A DNA stretch of 14,874 nt from Bradyrhizobium sp. (GTDB lineage: Bacteria; Pseudomonadota; Alphaproteobacteria; Rhizobiales; Xanthobacteraceae): NCBI GenBank assembly GCA_028290305.1, contig JAQGKC010000116.1, forward strand, positions 1-14,874, read 5' to 3'. Positions 8,239-14,874 of this stretch are shown piece by piece (position 1 is the stretch's first letter; each line of letters starts with the position of its first letter). The notes below the pieces were generated by a model that saw only the letters and a list, made by a program, of their open reading frames with translations, searched no databases and was not told the DNA's origin. The translations under genes and the position numbers were made by a program.

Positions 8239-8585
8239 GTCCTGCTCTCATGAGGCTTTGGGCTCGCCAACCTTTAGATCGTCGAAGGCTTCGCCGTTGA
8301 GACCTCATTAACCGGGTTGTTCGACACTGCGGCTGCCGTGCGGTCCCGGTGTTTGCGTTAGGTTTGCTTTAGGTTTCCTCGGGTTCCCCGATATTTCCTC
8401 AGGTTTCCCGGGAAAATTCGGGCTCGTCTTGTTCTCGGCGTTCCGTCCTCTCTAGCAGAAGGCCGGGCCAAGACAAGAACCCCGACATGAGACACCAAGG
8501 GGCGGGCGGAGGTTCGGGGGTCGGCGTTGGCTGGTATTTCAGCTCGAAGAATTTGAGTTGGGCAATCTCGGCAGGAGACGAGTTA
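8239..8585. other. Intergenic region between divergent dehydrogenase and SH3 gene, with a short direct-repeat array
   Basis: A 347-base stretch without a convincing gene. Both neighbours are transcribed away from it, so it must hold two promoters, though I cannot place -10/-35 boxes with confidence. A direct-repeat cluster lies at about 8352-8410. The last 15 bases hold the AGGAG ribosome site of the SH3 gene. Short open frames here give low-complexity proline- or glycine-rich peptides and look like chance. Confidence 0.6.
8352..8410. repeat. Short tandem direct repeats with about 20-base period
   Basis: TTTCCTCGGGTTCCCCG at 8374-8390 and TTTCCTCAGGTTTCCCG at 8394-8410 match in 15 of 17 positions with a 20-base period. 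A weaker relative with GTTAGGTTTGC at 8357-8367 precedes them, so AGGTTT-like cores recur three times. The period of two helical turns would put the copies on one DNA face, which suits cooperative binding by a regulator, but this is speculative. Confidence 0.5.
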
Positions 8586-9113
8586 ATGGCGTTGGGGCGT
8601 TTTTGTTCTGTAGCGATGCTGGCGGGTGCGTTGCTGGGCGCATCGGTAAGCTCGGGATTTTCGGCGAAGGATTCAGCCGTCACCGCCAGCGGTTTGCCGG
8701 TGCCGCGCTATGTCAGCCTCAAATCCGACCATGTGAACGTCAGGGCCGGTCCGACCAAGGACAACGACGTCGCGTGGGTCTACACCCGTTCGGGCCTGCC
8801 GGTCGAGATCACCGCCGAATTCGAGAACTGGCGTCGGGTGCGGGATTCCGAGGGCGCCGAGGGCTGGGTCTATCACTCGCTGCTGTCGGGCCGCCGCACC
8901 GCGGTTATCACGATGAAGAGCAAGGACGAACTTGCGCCGCTCTACGATCGCGCGGATGAAACCAGCGCCATCGCCGCCCGCCTGCAGGCCGGCGTCGTGG
9001 CCCAGGTCAAGCATTGTGCGTCAGGCTGGTGCCACGTCAGCGGCAACGGCTTCGACGGCTGGATTGAACAGCAGCGGTTGTGGGGCGTTTATGCGGACGA
9101 GAAGGTGGATTGA
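8586..9113 (+). CDS. Exported SH3-domain (SH3b) protein
   Basis: Predicted periplasmic or secreted protein of 175 aa. Residues 1-27 form a signal peptide (MALGRF, hydrophobic AMLAGALLGA, then SGFSA). Two bacterial SH3-like modules follow: about 40-107, with YVSLKSDHVNVRAGP, then NWRRVRD and EGWVYHSLLSGRR, and about 110-165, with APLYDRADE, then GWCHVSG and GWIEQQRLWGVY. The VNVRAGP and GWV motifs are typical of SH3_3/SH3_4 domains, which often bind cell-wall peptides; no catalytic domain is present. The start is ATG 8586, supported by AGGAG eight bases upstream. Cys144 and Cys149 in the second module could form a disulfide in the periplasm. The exact partner is unknown. Convergent with irr. 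Confidence 0.88.
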   Translation: MALGRFCSVAMLAGALLGASVSSGFSAKDSAVTASGLPVPRYVSLKSDHVNVRAGPTKDNDVAWVYTRSGLPVEITAEFENWRRVRDSEGAEGWVYHSLLSGRRTAVITMKSKDELAPLYDRADETSAIAARLQAGVVAQVKHCASGWCHVSGNGFDGWIEQQRLWGVYADEKVD

Positions 9114-9128
9114 GTTTTTCACTCTGTT

Positions 9129-9219
9129 CGTCATGCCCGCGCTTGTCGCGGGCAGCCTCGTCTTACTTCTTTTTCACGCACCAAAGACGTAGATGGCCGG
9201 AACGAGCCCGGCCATGACG
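9129..9219. repeat. Dispersed inverted-repeat element between SH3 gene and irr
   Basis: Arms at 9129-9154 and 9194-9219 are inverted copies matching in 20 of 26 positions, both ending outward in CGTCATG. Each arm is also a hairpin of its own: TGCCCGCG/CGCGGGCA at 9134-9154 and TGGCCGG/CCGGCCA at 9194-9214. From memory, this CGTCATGCCCG-type element is frequent in Bradyrhizobium intergenic regions. It fills the gap between two convergent genes. Confidence 0.78.
9134..9170 (+). terminator. Candidate terminator of the SH3 gene
   Basis: An eight-base-pair perfect GC hairpin (9134-9141 with 9147-9154, loop CTTGT) lies 20 bases after the SH3 gene stop and is followed by a T-rich but interrupted stretch. 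It is part of the repeat element, so termination may be a secondary role. The lack of an unbroken T run lowers confidence. Confidence 0.4.
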
Positions 9220-9240
9220 ATGAAAAGGGGTGCGAAAGCT

Positions 9241-9732
9241 TCAGCGCTTCTTGCGCAGCCGCACGACCATGTCGACCCGGGCGATTTCATAGCCTTCGGG
9301 AATTTCGGGCATCTTCTGCAACATCAGATGCGGATCCGGGATGTCGACCAGTTCGTGATTGTTTTCGAGGTAGAAGTGGTGATGCGCCGAGACGTTGGTG
9401 TCGAAATAGGTCTTGGTGCCGTCGACGCTGACCTGGCGGAGCAAGCCCGCATCGGTAAGCTGATTGAGTGTATTGTAGACCGTGGCGAGCGACACCGGAA
9501 CCTTGGCGAGGGTAGCCTCCTCGTACAGCATTTCCGCGGTGAGGTGGCGTGCACCCTTTCCGAACAGCAGCCAACCCAGAGCCATGCGCTGACGGGTCGG
9601 ACGGAGGCCTGCGGCCTGCAGCATTTCATTGACGTCGTGCCAGGGGCAACCCGTCAACGCCGGTTGGTGCCCCGCACCACGGGATGCGGGAATGACAGCG
9701 TCATCATTCGAAATCGAAGCGTCGTCGCTCAT
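9241..9732 (-). CDS. irr: Iron response regulator Irr (Fur family, heme-responsive)
   Basis: Fur-superfamily regulator that controls heme synthesis and iron genes in rhizobia; in Bradyrhizobium japonicum it is degraded when heme binds. The 163 aa product matches that protein closely. The heme regulatory motif GCPWHDV has Cys29, the second heme site is the HHH triplet at 117-119, the winged-helix DNA-binding part includes LRPTRQRM and VSLATVYNTLNQL (about 43-100), and the end is VVRLRKKR. The start is ATG 9732, which places Cys29 exactly as in the characterised protein; an in-frame GTG at 9750 would add six residues. Both heme motifs being present suggests a protein regulated by heme-triggered turnover rather than the HRM-less type of Rhizobium. 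Divergent from fabA, convergent with the SH3 gene. Confidence 0.96.
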   Translation of the reverse strand: MSDDASISNDDAVIPASRGAGHQPALTGCPWHDVNEMLQAAGLRPTRQRMALGWLLFGKGARHLTAEMLYEEATLAKVPVSLATVYNTLNQLTDAGLLRQVSVDGTKTYFDTNVSAHHHFYLENNHELVDIPDPHLMLQKMPEIPEGYEIARVDMVVRLRKKR

Positions 9733-9777
9733 GTCCACGTCAGGCACCACACTCGTTATCTCGGCACTATTACGATG

Positions 9778-9806
9778 AATATAAGAAGGAAACTCGTTAG
9801 ATGCAA
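9778..9806 (-). promoter_or_regulatory. irr promoter (-35 TTGCAT, -10 TATATT)
   Basis: Read on the minus strand, TTGCAT (9806-9801) and TATATT (9783-9778) are separated by exactly 17 bases, a good sigma-70-type pair. Transcription would start at about 9771, leaving a leader of about 40 bases before the irr ATG. The fit in spacing and position makes this the best promoter call in the window. Confidence 0.65.
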
Positions 9807-9816
9807 GTTTTTCGCA
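9800..9816 (-). promoter_or_regulatory. Candidate Fur-binding hexamer direct repeats on the irr -35 box
   Basis: On the minus strand TGCGAA (9816-9811) and TGCATC (9805-9800) form imperfect direct hexamers with an 11-base period, about one helical turn. From memory, Bradyrhizobium japonicum Fur represses irr by binding imperfect direct hexamers of the TGCATC kind rather than a classical Fur box. Here the second hexamer covers the -35 element. A clear third copy is not visible. Confidence 0.4.
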
Positions 9817-10070
9817 ACTAGAACAGGCCCAAGGTTAAGGCTACCGGAGGGGGTGGAATGCGGCGATTTCGCCCGCCGGAGTGCTTTGCCGCCTACAGGG
9901 CCTATGTTAGAGACCGTGCGGACGCGCCCATGCGATTTCGGCATAGGCGAGCACCGGTTGCCGCAGGGCACCCTGATCTGCGGTATTCGCGCCAATCTTG
10001 CGATAACTGGCGCTTCTCACGCGAAATGGATCGAAAAATGCTCCATCGGGATTTGAAAGAGGCTGACACG

Positions 10071-10601
10071 ATGCAGGATCGACCCAGCAGTTACGAATAC
10101 GAGGATCTGCTGGCGAGCGGTCGCGGAGAGATGTTTGGCTCCGGGAACGCACAATTGCCGCTGCCCCCGATGCTGATGTTCGATCGTATCAGCGAAATTT
10201 CGGCTACCGGCGGAGAATATGGCAAGGGTGTCATCCGCGCCGAACTCGATGTGAAATCGGACCTTTGGTTCTTCGGCTGCCATTTCAAGGGCGATCCTGT
10301 CATGCCGGGCTGCCTGGGCCTCGATGCGCTGTGGCAGATGGTTGGTTTTTTTCTGGCATGGAGCGGCGGCGAGGGCCGCGGCCGGGCACTCGGCCTCGGT
10401 GAGTTGAAGCTTGCCGGGCAGGTGCTGCCGAACGTCCGCAAGATTGTGTACAACGTCGACATCAAACGCGTGATGCGTTCAAAGCTGGTGCTCGGCATCG
10501 CCGACGGGTGGCTTTCCGCCGACGACGAGATTATCTATCGCGCAAAGGATTTAAAGGTTGGGCTGTTCAAGCAAGATGCCGCATTGCAGCCGGGAACGTA
10601 A
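10071..10601 (+). CDS. fabA: Bifunctional 3-hydroxydecanoyl-ACP dehydratase/isomerase FabA
   Basis: Dehydrates 3-hydroxydecanoyl-ACP and isomerises trans-2- to cis-3-decenoyl-ACP, the entry to unsaturated fatty acids. The 176 aa product has the FabA hot-dog fold signature [28 protein letters not shown] region with catalytic His71 and Asp85, matching His70 and Asp84 of E. coli. GDPVMPG and [12 protein letters not shown] are also typical of FabA and separate it from FabZ, which is shorter. ATG 10071 has AGAGG eight bases upstream and gives the normal N-terminus; an in-frame ATG at 10026 is less likely. It is followed after 81 bp by fabB, and this pairing confirms FabA rather than FabZ. Confidence 0.96.
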   Translation: MQDRPSSYEYEDLLASGRGEMFGSGNAQLPLPPMLMFDRISEISATGGEYGKGVIRAELDVKSDLWFFGCHFKGDPVMPGCLGLDALWQMVGFFLAWSGGEGRGRALGLGELKLAGQVLPNVRKIVYNVDIKRVMRSKLVLGIADGWLSADDEIIYRAKDLKVGLFKQDAALQPGT

Positions 10602-10682
10602 GATAGTTGCTGCGGCCAACGAAGCAGCTTTCGATTTGACGATGACCATCACACAAAGACGTAACGACAGGGCGAGGCGATC

Positions 10683-11906
10683 ATGAGGCGGGTTGTCATC
10701 ACGGGGATGGGTATTGTCTCGTCCATCGGAAACAACACCCAGGAAGTGCTTGCGAGCCTCTATGAGGCGAAGTCCGGCATCACGCGCGCGGACAAATATG
10801 CGGAACTGGGCTTCCGCTCCCAGGTGCAGGGCGCGCCGACGCTGAATCCGGCTGACGTCATCGACCGGCGCGCGATGCGGTTCCTCGGCGAAGGCGCCGC
10901 CTGGAACCATATTGCGATGGAGCAGGCGATCCAGGATTCCGGCCTTGAGCCCACTGACGTTTCCAACGTTCGCACCGGCATCATCATGGGTTCTGGCGGC
11001 CCGTCGGCCCGCACGCTCGTGGAGGCGGCCGATATCACCCGCACCAAGGGGCCAAAGCGGGTCGGCCCGTTCGCGGTGCCGAAAGCAATGTCGTCGACGG
11101 CATCTGCGACACTCGCCACCTGGTTCAAGATCAAGGGCGTGAACTATTCGATCTCGTCGGCCTGCGCCACGTCGAACCATTGCATCGGCAACGCCTACGA
11201 GACCATCCAGATCGGCAAGCAGGATATTATTTTCGCAGGCGGCTGCGAAGAGCTCGACTGGACGCTGTCGGTATTGTTCGATGCGATGGGTGCGATGTCG
11301 TCAAAATACAACGCGACGCCTGCGACGGCTTCCCGCCCCTACGACGTCAGCCGCGACGGTTTTGTCATCGCCGGCGGCGCCGGTGTGGTGGTGGTTGAAG
11401 AGCTCGAACATGCCAAAGCGCGCGGCGCGCGCATCTACGGCGAAATCGTTGGATACGGCGCCACCTCCGACGGTTACGACATGGTCGCGCCGTCGGGCGA
11501 AGGCGCCGAACGCTGCATGCAAATGGCGATGGCGACGGTGGATACCAAGGTCGATTACATCAATCCGCACGCGACCTCGACGCCGGCGGGCGATCCGCCG
11601 GAAATCGAGGCGATCCGCAAGGTATTCGGAACCGGCGACAAGTGCCCGCCGATTTCCGCGACCAAGGCGCTCACCGGACATTCGCTCGGCGCCACCGGCG
11701 TGCAGGAGGCGATCTATTCGCTGCTGATGATGAACAACGGTTTCATCTGCGAAAGCGCCAACATCACCGAGCTCGATCCGGTGTTCGCCGACATGCCGAT
11801 CGTGCGCAAGCGTATCGACAACGCCAAACTGGGAACCGTGCTTTCGAATTCATTCGGCTTCGGCGGCACCAACGCCCCGCTGGTATTCAAGCGCATGGAC
11901 GCGTGA
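10683..11906 (+). CDS. fabB: 3-oxoacyl-ACP synthase I FabB
   Basis: Beta-ketoacyl-ACP synthase I, which condenses malonyl-ACP with acyl-ACP and is needed to elongate the cis-3-decenoyl-ACP made by FabA. The 407 aa length is normal. The thiolase-fold active site is complete: Cys161 in [12 protein letters not shown], His296 in [11 protein letters not shown], Lys328 (SATKALTGH) and His333 in GHSLGATG. The glycine-rich end [12 protein letters not shown] is present. The fabA neighbour favours FabB over FabF. ATG 10683 follows GAGG by six bases. The 81 bp gap from fabA shows no terminator, so co-transcription with fabA is likely. Confidence 0.96.
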   Translation: MRRVVITGMGIVSSIGNNTQEVLASLYEAKSGITRADKYAELGFRSQVQGAPTLNPADVIDRRAMRFLGEGAAWNHIAMEQAIQDSGLEPTDVSNVRTGIIMGSGGPSARTLVEAADITRTKGPKRVGPFAVPKAMSSTASATLATWFKIKGVNYSISSACATSNHCIGNAYETIQIGKQDIIFAGGCEELDWTLSVLFDAMGAMSSKYNATPATASRPYDVSRDGFVIAGGAGVVVVEELEHAKARGARIYGEIVGYGATSDGYDMVAPSGEGAERCMQMAMATVDTKVDYINPHATSTPAGDPPEIEAIRKVFGTGDKCPPISATKALTGHSLGATGVQEAIYSLLMMNNGFICESANITELDPVFADMPIVRKRIDNAKLGTVLSNSFGFGGTNAPLVFKRMDA

Positions 11907-11919
11907 GATTTTGGTTTAA

Positions 11920-12070
11920 CCTCGCCCCGCTCTTTGCGGGGAGAGGTCGAAATTCGTGCGTAGCGCGAATTTCGGGTGAGGGGCCAGGCGTTGCATTTGC
12001 CGCAAACTCGGCATTCGCGGGCCGGAGCGCCCCTCACCCCGACCCTCTCCCCACGAAGAGCGGGGCGAGG
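11920..12070. repeat. Nested palindromic element between fabB and fabI
   Basis: A 151-base dyad element. Outer arms at 11920-11949 and 12040-12070 pair almost perfectly over about 30 bases (the right arm reads CCCTCTCCCC, then GAAGAGCGGGGCGAGG). Inside, GGGTGAGGGGC at 11974-11984 pairs with GCCCCTCACCC at 12029-12039. A separate hairpin joins CGAAATTCG (11948-11956) to CGAATTTCG (11966-11974). In RNA this could form a branched structure. Similar CCCTCACCC/CTCTCCCC repeats are widespread in Rhizobiales and other bacteria; no transposase is present. Confidence 0.82.
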
Positions 12071-12105
12071 GAGCAGATTGGGCGCGGGACAAAGTACGGG
12101 GCAGT

Positions 12106-12909
12106 ATGCAGGACCTGATGAAGGGCAAGCGCGGGTTGATCATGGGCGTCGCCAATGATCATTCGATTGCCTGGGGCATTGCCAAAGCGCTAGCCGCGCA
12201 GGGCGCTGAGCTGGCCTTCACCTATCAGGGCGAGGCGCTGGGCAAGCGCGTCAGGCCACTGGCCGAGCAGCTAGGTGTTCCCCTGGTCCTGCCCTGCGAT
12301 GTCGAGGATATCGCCAGCGTCGATGCGGTGTTCGAAGCGCTGCGCGACCATTGGGGGCAGCTCGATTTTCTGGTTCATGCCATCGGTTTTTCCGACAAGA
12401 ATGAGCTGAAGGGCCGCTACGCCGACACCACCCGCGAGAATTTTTCGCGCACCATGGTGATTTCGTGTTTCTCGTTCACCGAACTTGCGAAACGCGCCGC
12501 GGAGCTGATGCCCTCATCCGGAGGCGCGATGATCACGCTGACCTATGGCGGCTCGAGCCGGGTGATGCCGAATTACAATGTGATGGGTGTGGCCAAGGCC
12601 GCGCTGGAAGCCTCGGTGCGCTATCTCGCATCTGATTTCGGTCCGCGCGGCATCCGCATCAACGCGATTTCGGCGGGGCCGATCCGCACGCTTGCCGGGT
12701 CGGGCGTTGCCAGCGCGCGGCAGATGTTCAGTTTCCAGCAACTCCATGCGCCGCTCCGGCGCACCGTCACCATCGACGAAGTCGGCGGCTCGGCGCTGTA
12801 TTTGTTGTCTGAACTGTCCTCGGGCGTGACCGGCGAAACCCACTTCGTCGATTCCGGCTACAACATCATTTCGATGCCGCGGCCGGAAGATTTGAAAGTG
12901 GCCGAGTAG
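12106..12909 (+). CDS. fabI: Enoyl-ACP reductase (NADH) FabI
   Basis: Reduces trans-2-enoyl-ACP in the last step of each fatty acid elongation cycle, and is the target type of triclosan. The 267 aa product is a short-chain dehydrogenase variant of FabI type: the nucleotide motif GVANDHSIAWGIA (14-26), the HAIGFSDKNEL region (91-101), and the FabI-specific Tyr147, Tyr157 and Lys164 (TYGGSSRVMPNYNVMGVAK area), where the catalytic Tyr and Lys are separated by six residues. ATG 12106 is chosen from family N-termini; ATG 12118 has a closer AGGA and cannot be excluded. It lies 199 bp after fabB, with a large palindrome between, so it may be in the same transcript or partly separated from it. Confidence 0.94.
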   Translation: MQDLMKGKRGLIMGVANDHSIAWGIAKALAAQGAELAFTYQGEALGKRVRPLAEQLGVPLVLPCDVEDIASVDAVFEALRDHWGQLDFLVHAIGFSDKNELKGRYADTTRENFSRTMVISCFSFTELAKRAAELMPSSGGAMITLTYGGSSRVMPNYNVMGVAKAALEASVRYLASDFGPRGIRINAISAGPIRTLAGSGVASARQMFSFQQLHAPLRRTVTIDEVGGSALYLLSELSSGVTGETHFVDSGYNIISMPRPEDLKVAE

Positions 12910-12954
12910 CTTTTCTGGCCGGAGTTTGCGCATGGCGCGGCCTGACAACAGGCC

Positions 12955-13053
12955 GTCATCTCCGCGAATGCGGGGATCCAGTACGCCGGAGCCTCCCGAT
13001 TCCATCACTATCGCTCTGGAATACTGGGTCGCCCGCTCAAGCCGGGCGATGAC
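12955..13053. repeat. Dispersed inverted-repeat element that forms the 3' end of the GST gene
   Basis: Imperfect terminal inverted repeats run GTCATCTCCGC to CCAGTA at 12955-12983 and TACTGGGTCG to GATGAC at 13022-13053, enclosing about 38 bases. The outward GTCATC ends, internal CGGGGATCCAGTA and length near 100 bases resemble a repeat common in Bradyrhizobium genomes (from memory). It lies between convergent fabI and GST, and part of it is inside the GST frame. Confidence 0.75.
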
Positions 13054-13679
13054 GCTGTAAATTTTGGAGCGTCGTGCGTCGCTCTATCCCGCCGCGAGTT
13101 TTCCGCGCGCTGGAACGCTGGACGCGCGATACAGCGCGCGATATAGGCATCGAAGGATGGGCGCGCCGGCACCATCTTGAACAGCCGCACTGCGAAATTA
13201 AGTCCCGAACCAATCGCGATATCCGCGGCCGAAAAAGTATCGCCGAGGATCCACGGTCCTTTTGCCAGCGCGGCATCGAGCATGTCGAACACCCGTTGCG
13301 CATCGCCCCAGCCCGCTGATACCGGGCTCATCTCGATCTTGGTCGCGACCTGCACCATCGCGGGCTCGATGCAGCCGGGCGCGAAGAACAGCCAGTAAAG
13401 ATATTTCGCGCGCAGGGGATCGCCCAATGGCGGCGCCAGTTTCGCCTCGGGACAGCGCTCGGCGACATAGGCGCAAATCGCGGCGGCTTCCGCGAGCGTC
13501 GCTTCGCCGTCCCTTAGTGCCGGCACTTTCGCCATCGGGTTGATCGCAAGGTATTCGGGCGTTTTCTGTGCACCGGTGGAAATGTCGGTCAGCACACGCT
13601 CGTAAGGTTGGCCGGTTTCTTCCATCAGCCACAGCGCGGAGAATGAGCGTGAACGTGGCGACCAATATAGTTGCATCAT
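13008..13679 (-). CDS. Glutathione S-transferase family protein
   Basis: Cytosolic GST-like protein of 223 aa; it probably conjugates or reduces electrophiles with glutathione, substrate unknown. The N-terminal thioredoxin-like domain (1-78) has LYWSPRSRSFSALWLMEE, the cis-proline motif NPMAKVPAL (Pro53) and the glutathione gamma-glutamyl contact TLAEAAAICAYVA (about 61-73). The all-helical C-terminal domain follows, with the N-capping GDTFSAADIAIG (146-157). ATG 13679 has AAGGAG eight bases upstream; a second ATG at 13676 is adjacent. The last 14 residues or so (from about 210, SSPGLSGRPSIPER) and the TAG stop are encoded by a repeat element, so the natural C-terminus has been replaced or extended. 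It is downstream of katG on the same strand but separated by a terminator. Confidence 0.88.
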   Translation of the reverse strand: MMQLYWSPRSRSFSALWLMEETGQPYERVLTDISTGAQKTPEYLAINPMAKVPALRDGEATLAEAAAICAYVAERCPEAKLAPPLGDPLRAKYLYWLFFAPGCIEPAMVQVATKIEMSPVSAGWGDAQRVFDMLDAALAKGPWILGDTFSAADIAIGSGLNFAVRLFKMVPARPSFDAYIARCIARPAFQRAENSRRDRATHDAPKFTASSPGLSGRPSIPER

Positions 13680-13739
13680 TGGGCCGACTCCTTCGTCTTT
13701 CTTCGCGAGGATACCATCCATAAAGGCAGGCGAGCCAAC

Positions 13740-13771
13740 GAAAAAGCCCCCGCGATTTCTCGCGGGGGCTT
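13740..13771 (-). terminator. Rho-independent terminator of katG
   Basis: Perfect 12-base-pair stem (13744-13755 with 13760-13771) with a four-base loop, very GC-rich. Read on the minus strand it ends in a run of five T residues, the classical intrinsic terminator form. It sits 28 bases after the katG stop and insulates the GST gene, whose promoter must then lie in about 13680-13739. Confidence 0.88.
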
Positions 13772-13798
13772 GCTCAACTCGAATCGATTGCTTCCGAC

Positions 13799-14874
<1,076 letters not shown>

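Larger units (their letters stand above)
9733..10070. other. Divergent irr-fabA intergenic region
   Basis: A 338-base regulatory gap. Its left part holds the irr promoter and the candidate Fur hexamers. The right part must hold the fabA promoter, which I could not place. A reading frame continuous with fabA runs through 9858-10070, but the FabA family N-terminus and a good ribosome site (AGAGG, eight bases before ATG 10071) argue that it is not translated as FabA. No known RNA or repeat is visible here. Confidence 0.6.

Noticed and set aside
8399..8683. Small minus-strand frame between the dehydrogenase and the SH3 gene
   Set aside because: It overlaps the SH3 gene's ribosome site and signal peptide, has low-complexity Pro/Ala/Ser sequence and no ribosome site.
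9900..9948. GCCTATG and CATAGGC inverted pair in the irr-fabA gap as a possible riboswitch or operator
   Set aside because: Only seven bases per arm with a 35-base loop and no supporting structure; this may be chance.
9858..10070. N-terminal extension of FabA in frame with upstream sequence
   Set aside because: Arginine-rich and unlike FabA, which starts near [14 protein letters not shown]; a good ribosome site precedes ATG 10071.
11976..12158. Small plus-strand frame across the fabB-fabI palindrome
   Set aside because: The peptide (LTPTLSPRRAGRG) is the familiar translation of this repeat class, not a gene.
5074..13053. Repeats considered as a CRISPR array or insertion sequence
   Set aside because: They are four unrelated single elements without regular spacers, cas genes, transposase or target duplications that I can see.

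Overview
The window looks like ordinary, GC-rich core chromosome of an alphaproteobacterium of the Bradyrhizobium/Rhodopseudomonas group (Nitrobacteraceae). Three things point there. An Irr-type Fur protein carries the heme motif GCPWHDV with Cys29 and a His triplet at 117-119, as in Bradyrhizobium japonicum Irr, and has the same length (163 aa). It lies divergent to a fabA-fabB-fabI fatty acid cluster. Four intergenic palindromic repeats resemble families that are dispersed in these genomes. The species cannot be fixed from the sequence alone.

Layout. Positions 1-1772: ubiB (cut by the left edge) and ubiE on the minus strand, translationally coupled by a GTGA overlap (ubiquinone synthesis). 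1855-2736: mutM, divergent from ubiE (repair of oxidised guanine). 2792-4162: a secreted, trypsin-fold protein with a peptidoglycan-binding domain and an apparently lost catalytic His. 4277-5074: a MoeB/ThiF-type adenylyltransferase without the usual zinc cysteines. 5183-6190 and 6315-7226: an aldo/keto reductase and a divergent LysR regulator, with a palindrome on the regulator's start codon. 7238-8238: a D-2-hydroxyacid dehydrogenase (glyoxylate/hydroxypyruvate reductase type). 8586-9113: a small exported SH3-domain protein. 9241-9732: irr. 10071-12909: fabA, fabB and fabI. 13008-13679: a glutathione S-transferase whose last residues are encoded by a repeat. 13799 to the right edge: the C-terminal half of katG, with a strong terminator.

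How the genes fit together. FabA makes the trans-2/cis-3 decenoyl-ACP branch point, FabB elongates the cis product, and FabI performs the enoyl reduction of each cycle; together they set membrane unsaturation. Irr, transcribed away from fabA, is the heme- and iron-responsive regulator. Its promoter has a good -35/-10 pair overlapped by direct hexamers that may be a Fur site. MutM, GST, KatG and Irr all relate to iron or oxidative stress, but apart from the irr-fab cluster I see no evidence of co-regulation.

I found no phage, transposase, CRISPR array, toxin-antitoxin pair or RNA gene, and nothing that looks like a new multi-gene system. The unusual material is in the details: repeat-built gene ends, degenerate active sites, a possible leaderless LysR start, and candidate regulatory palindromes.
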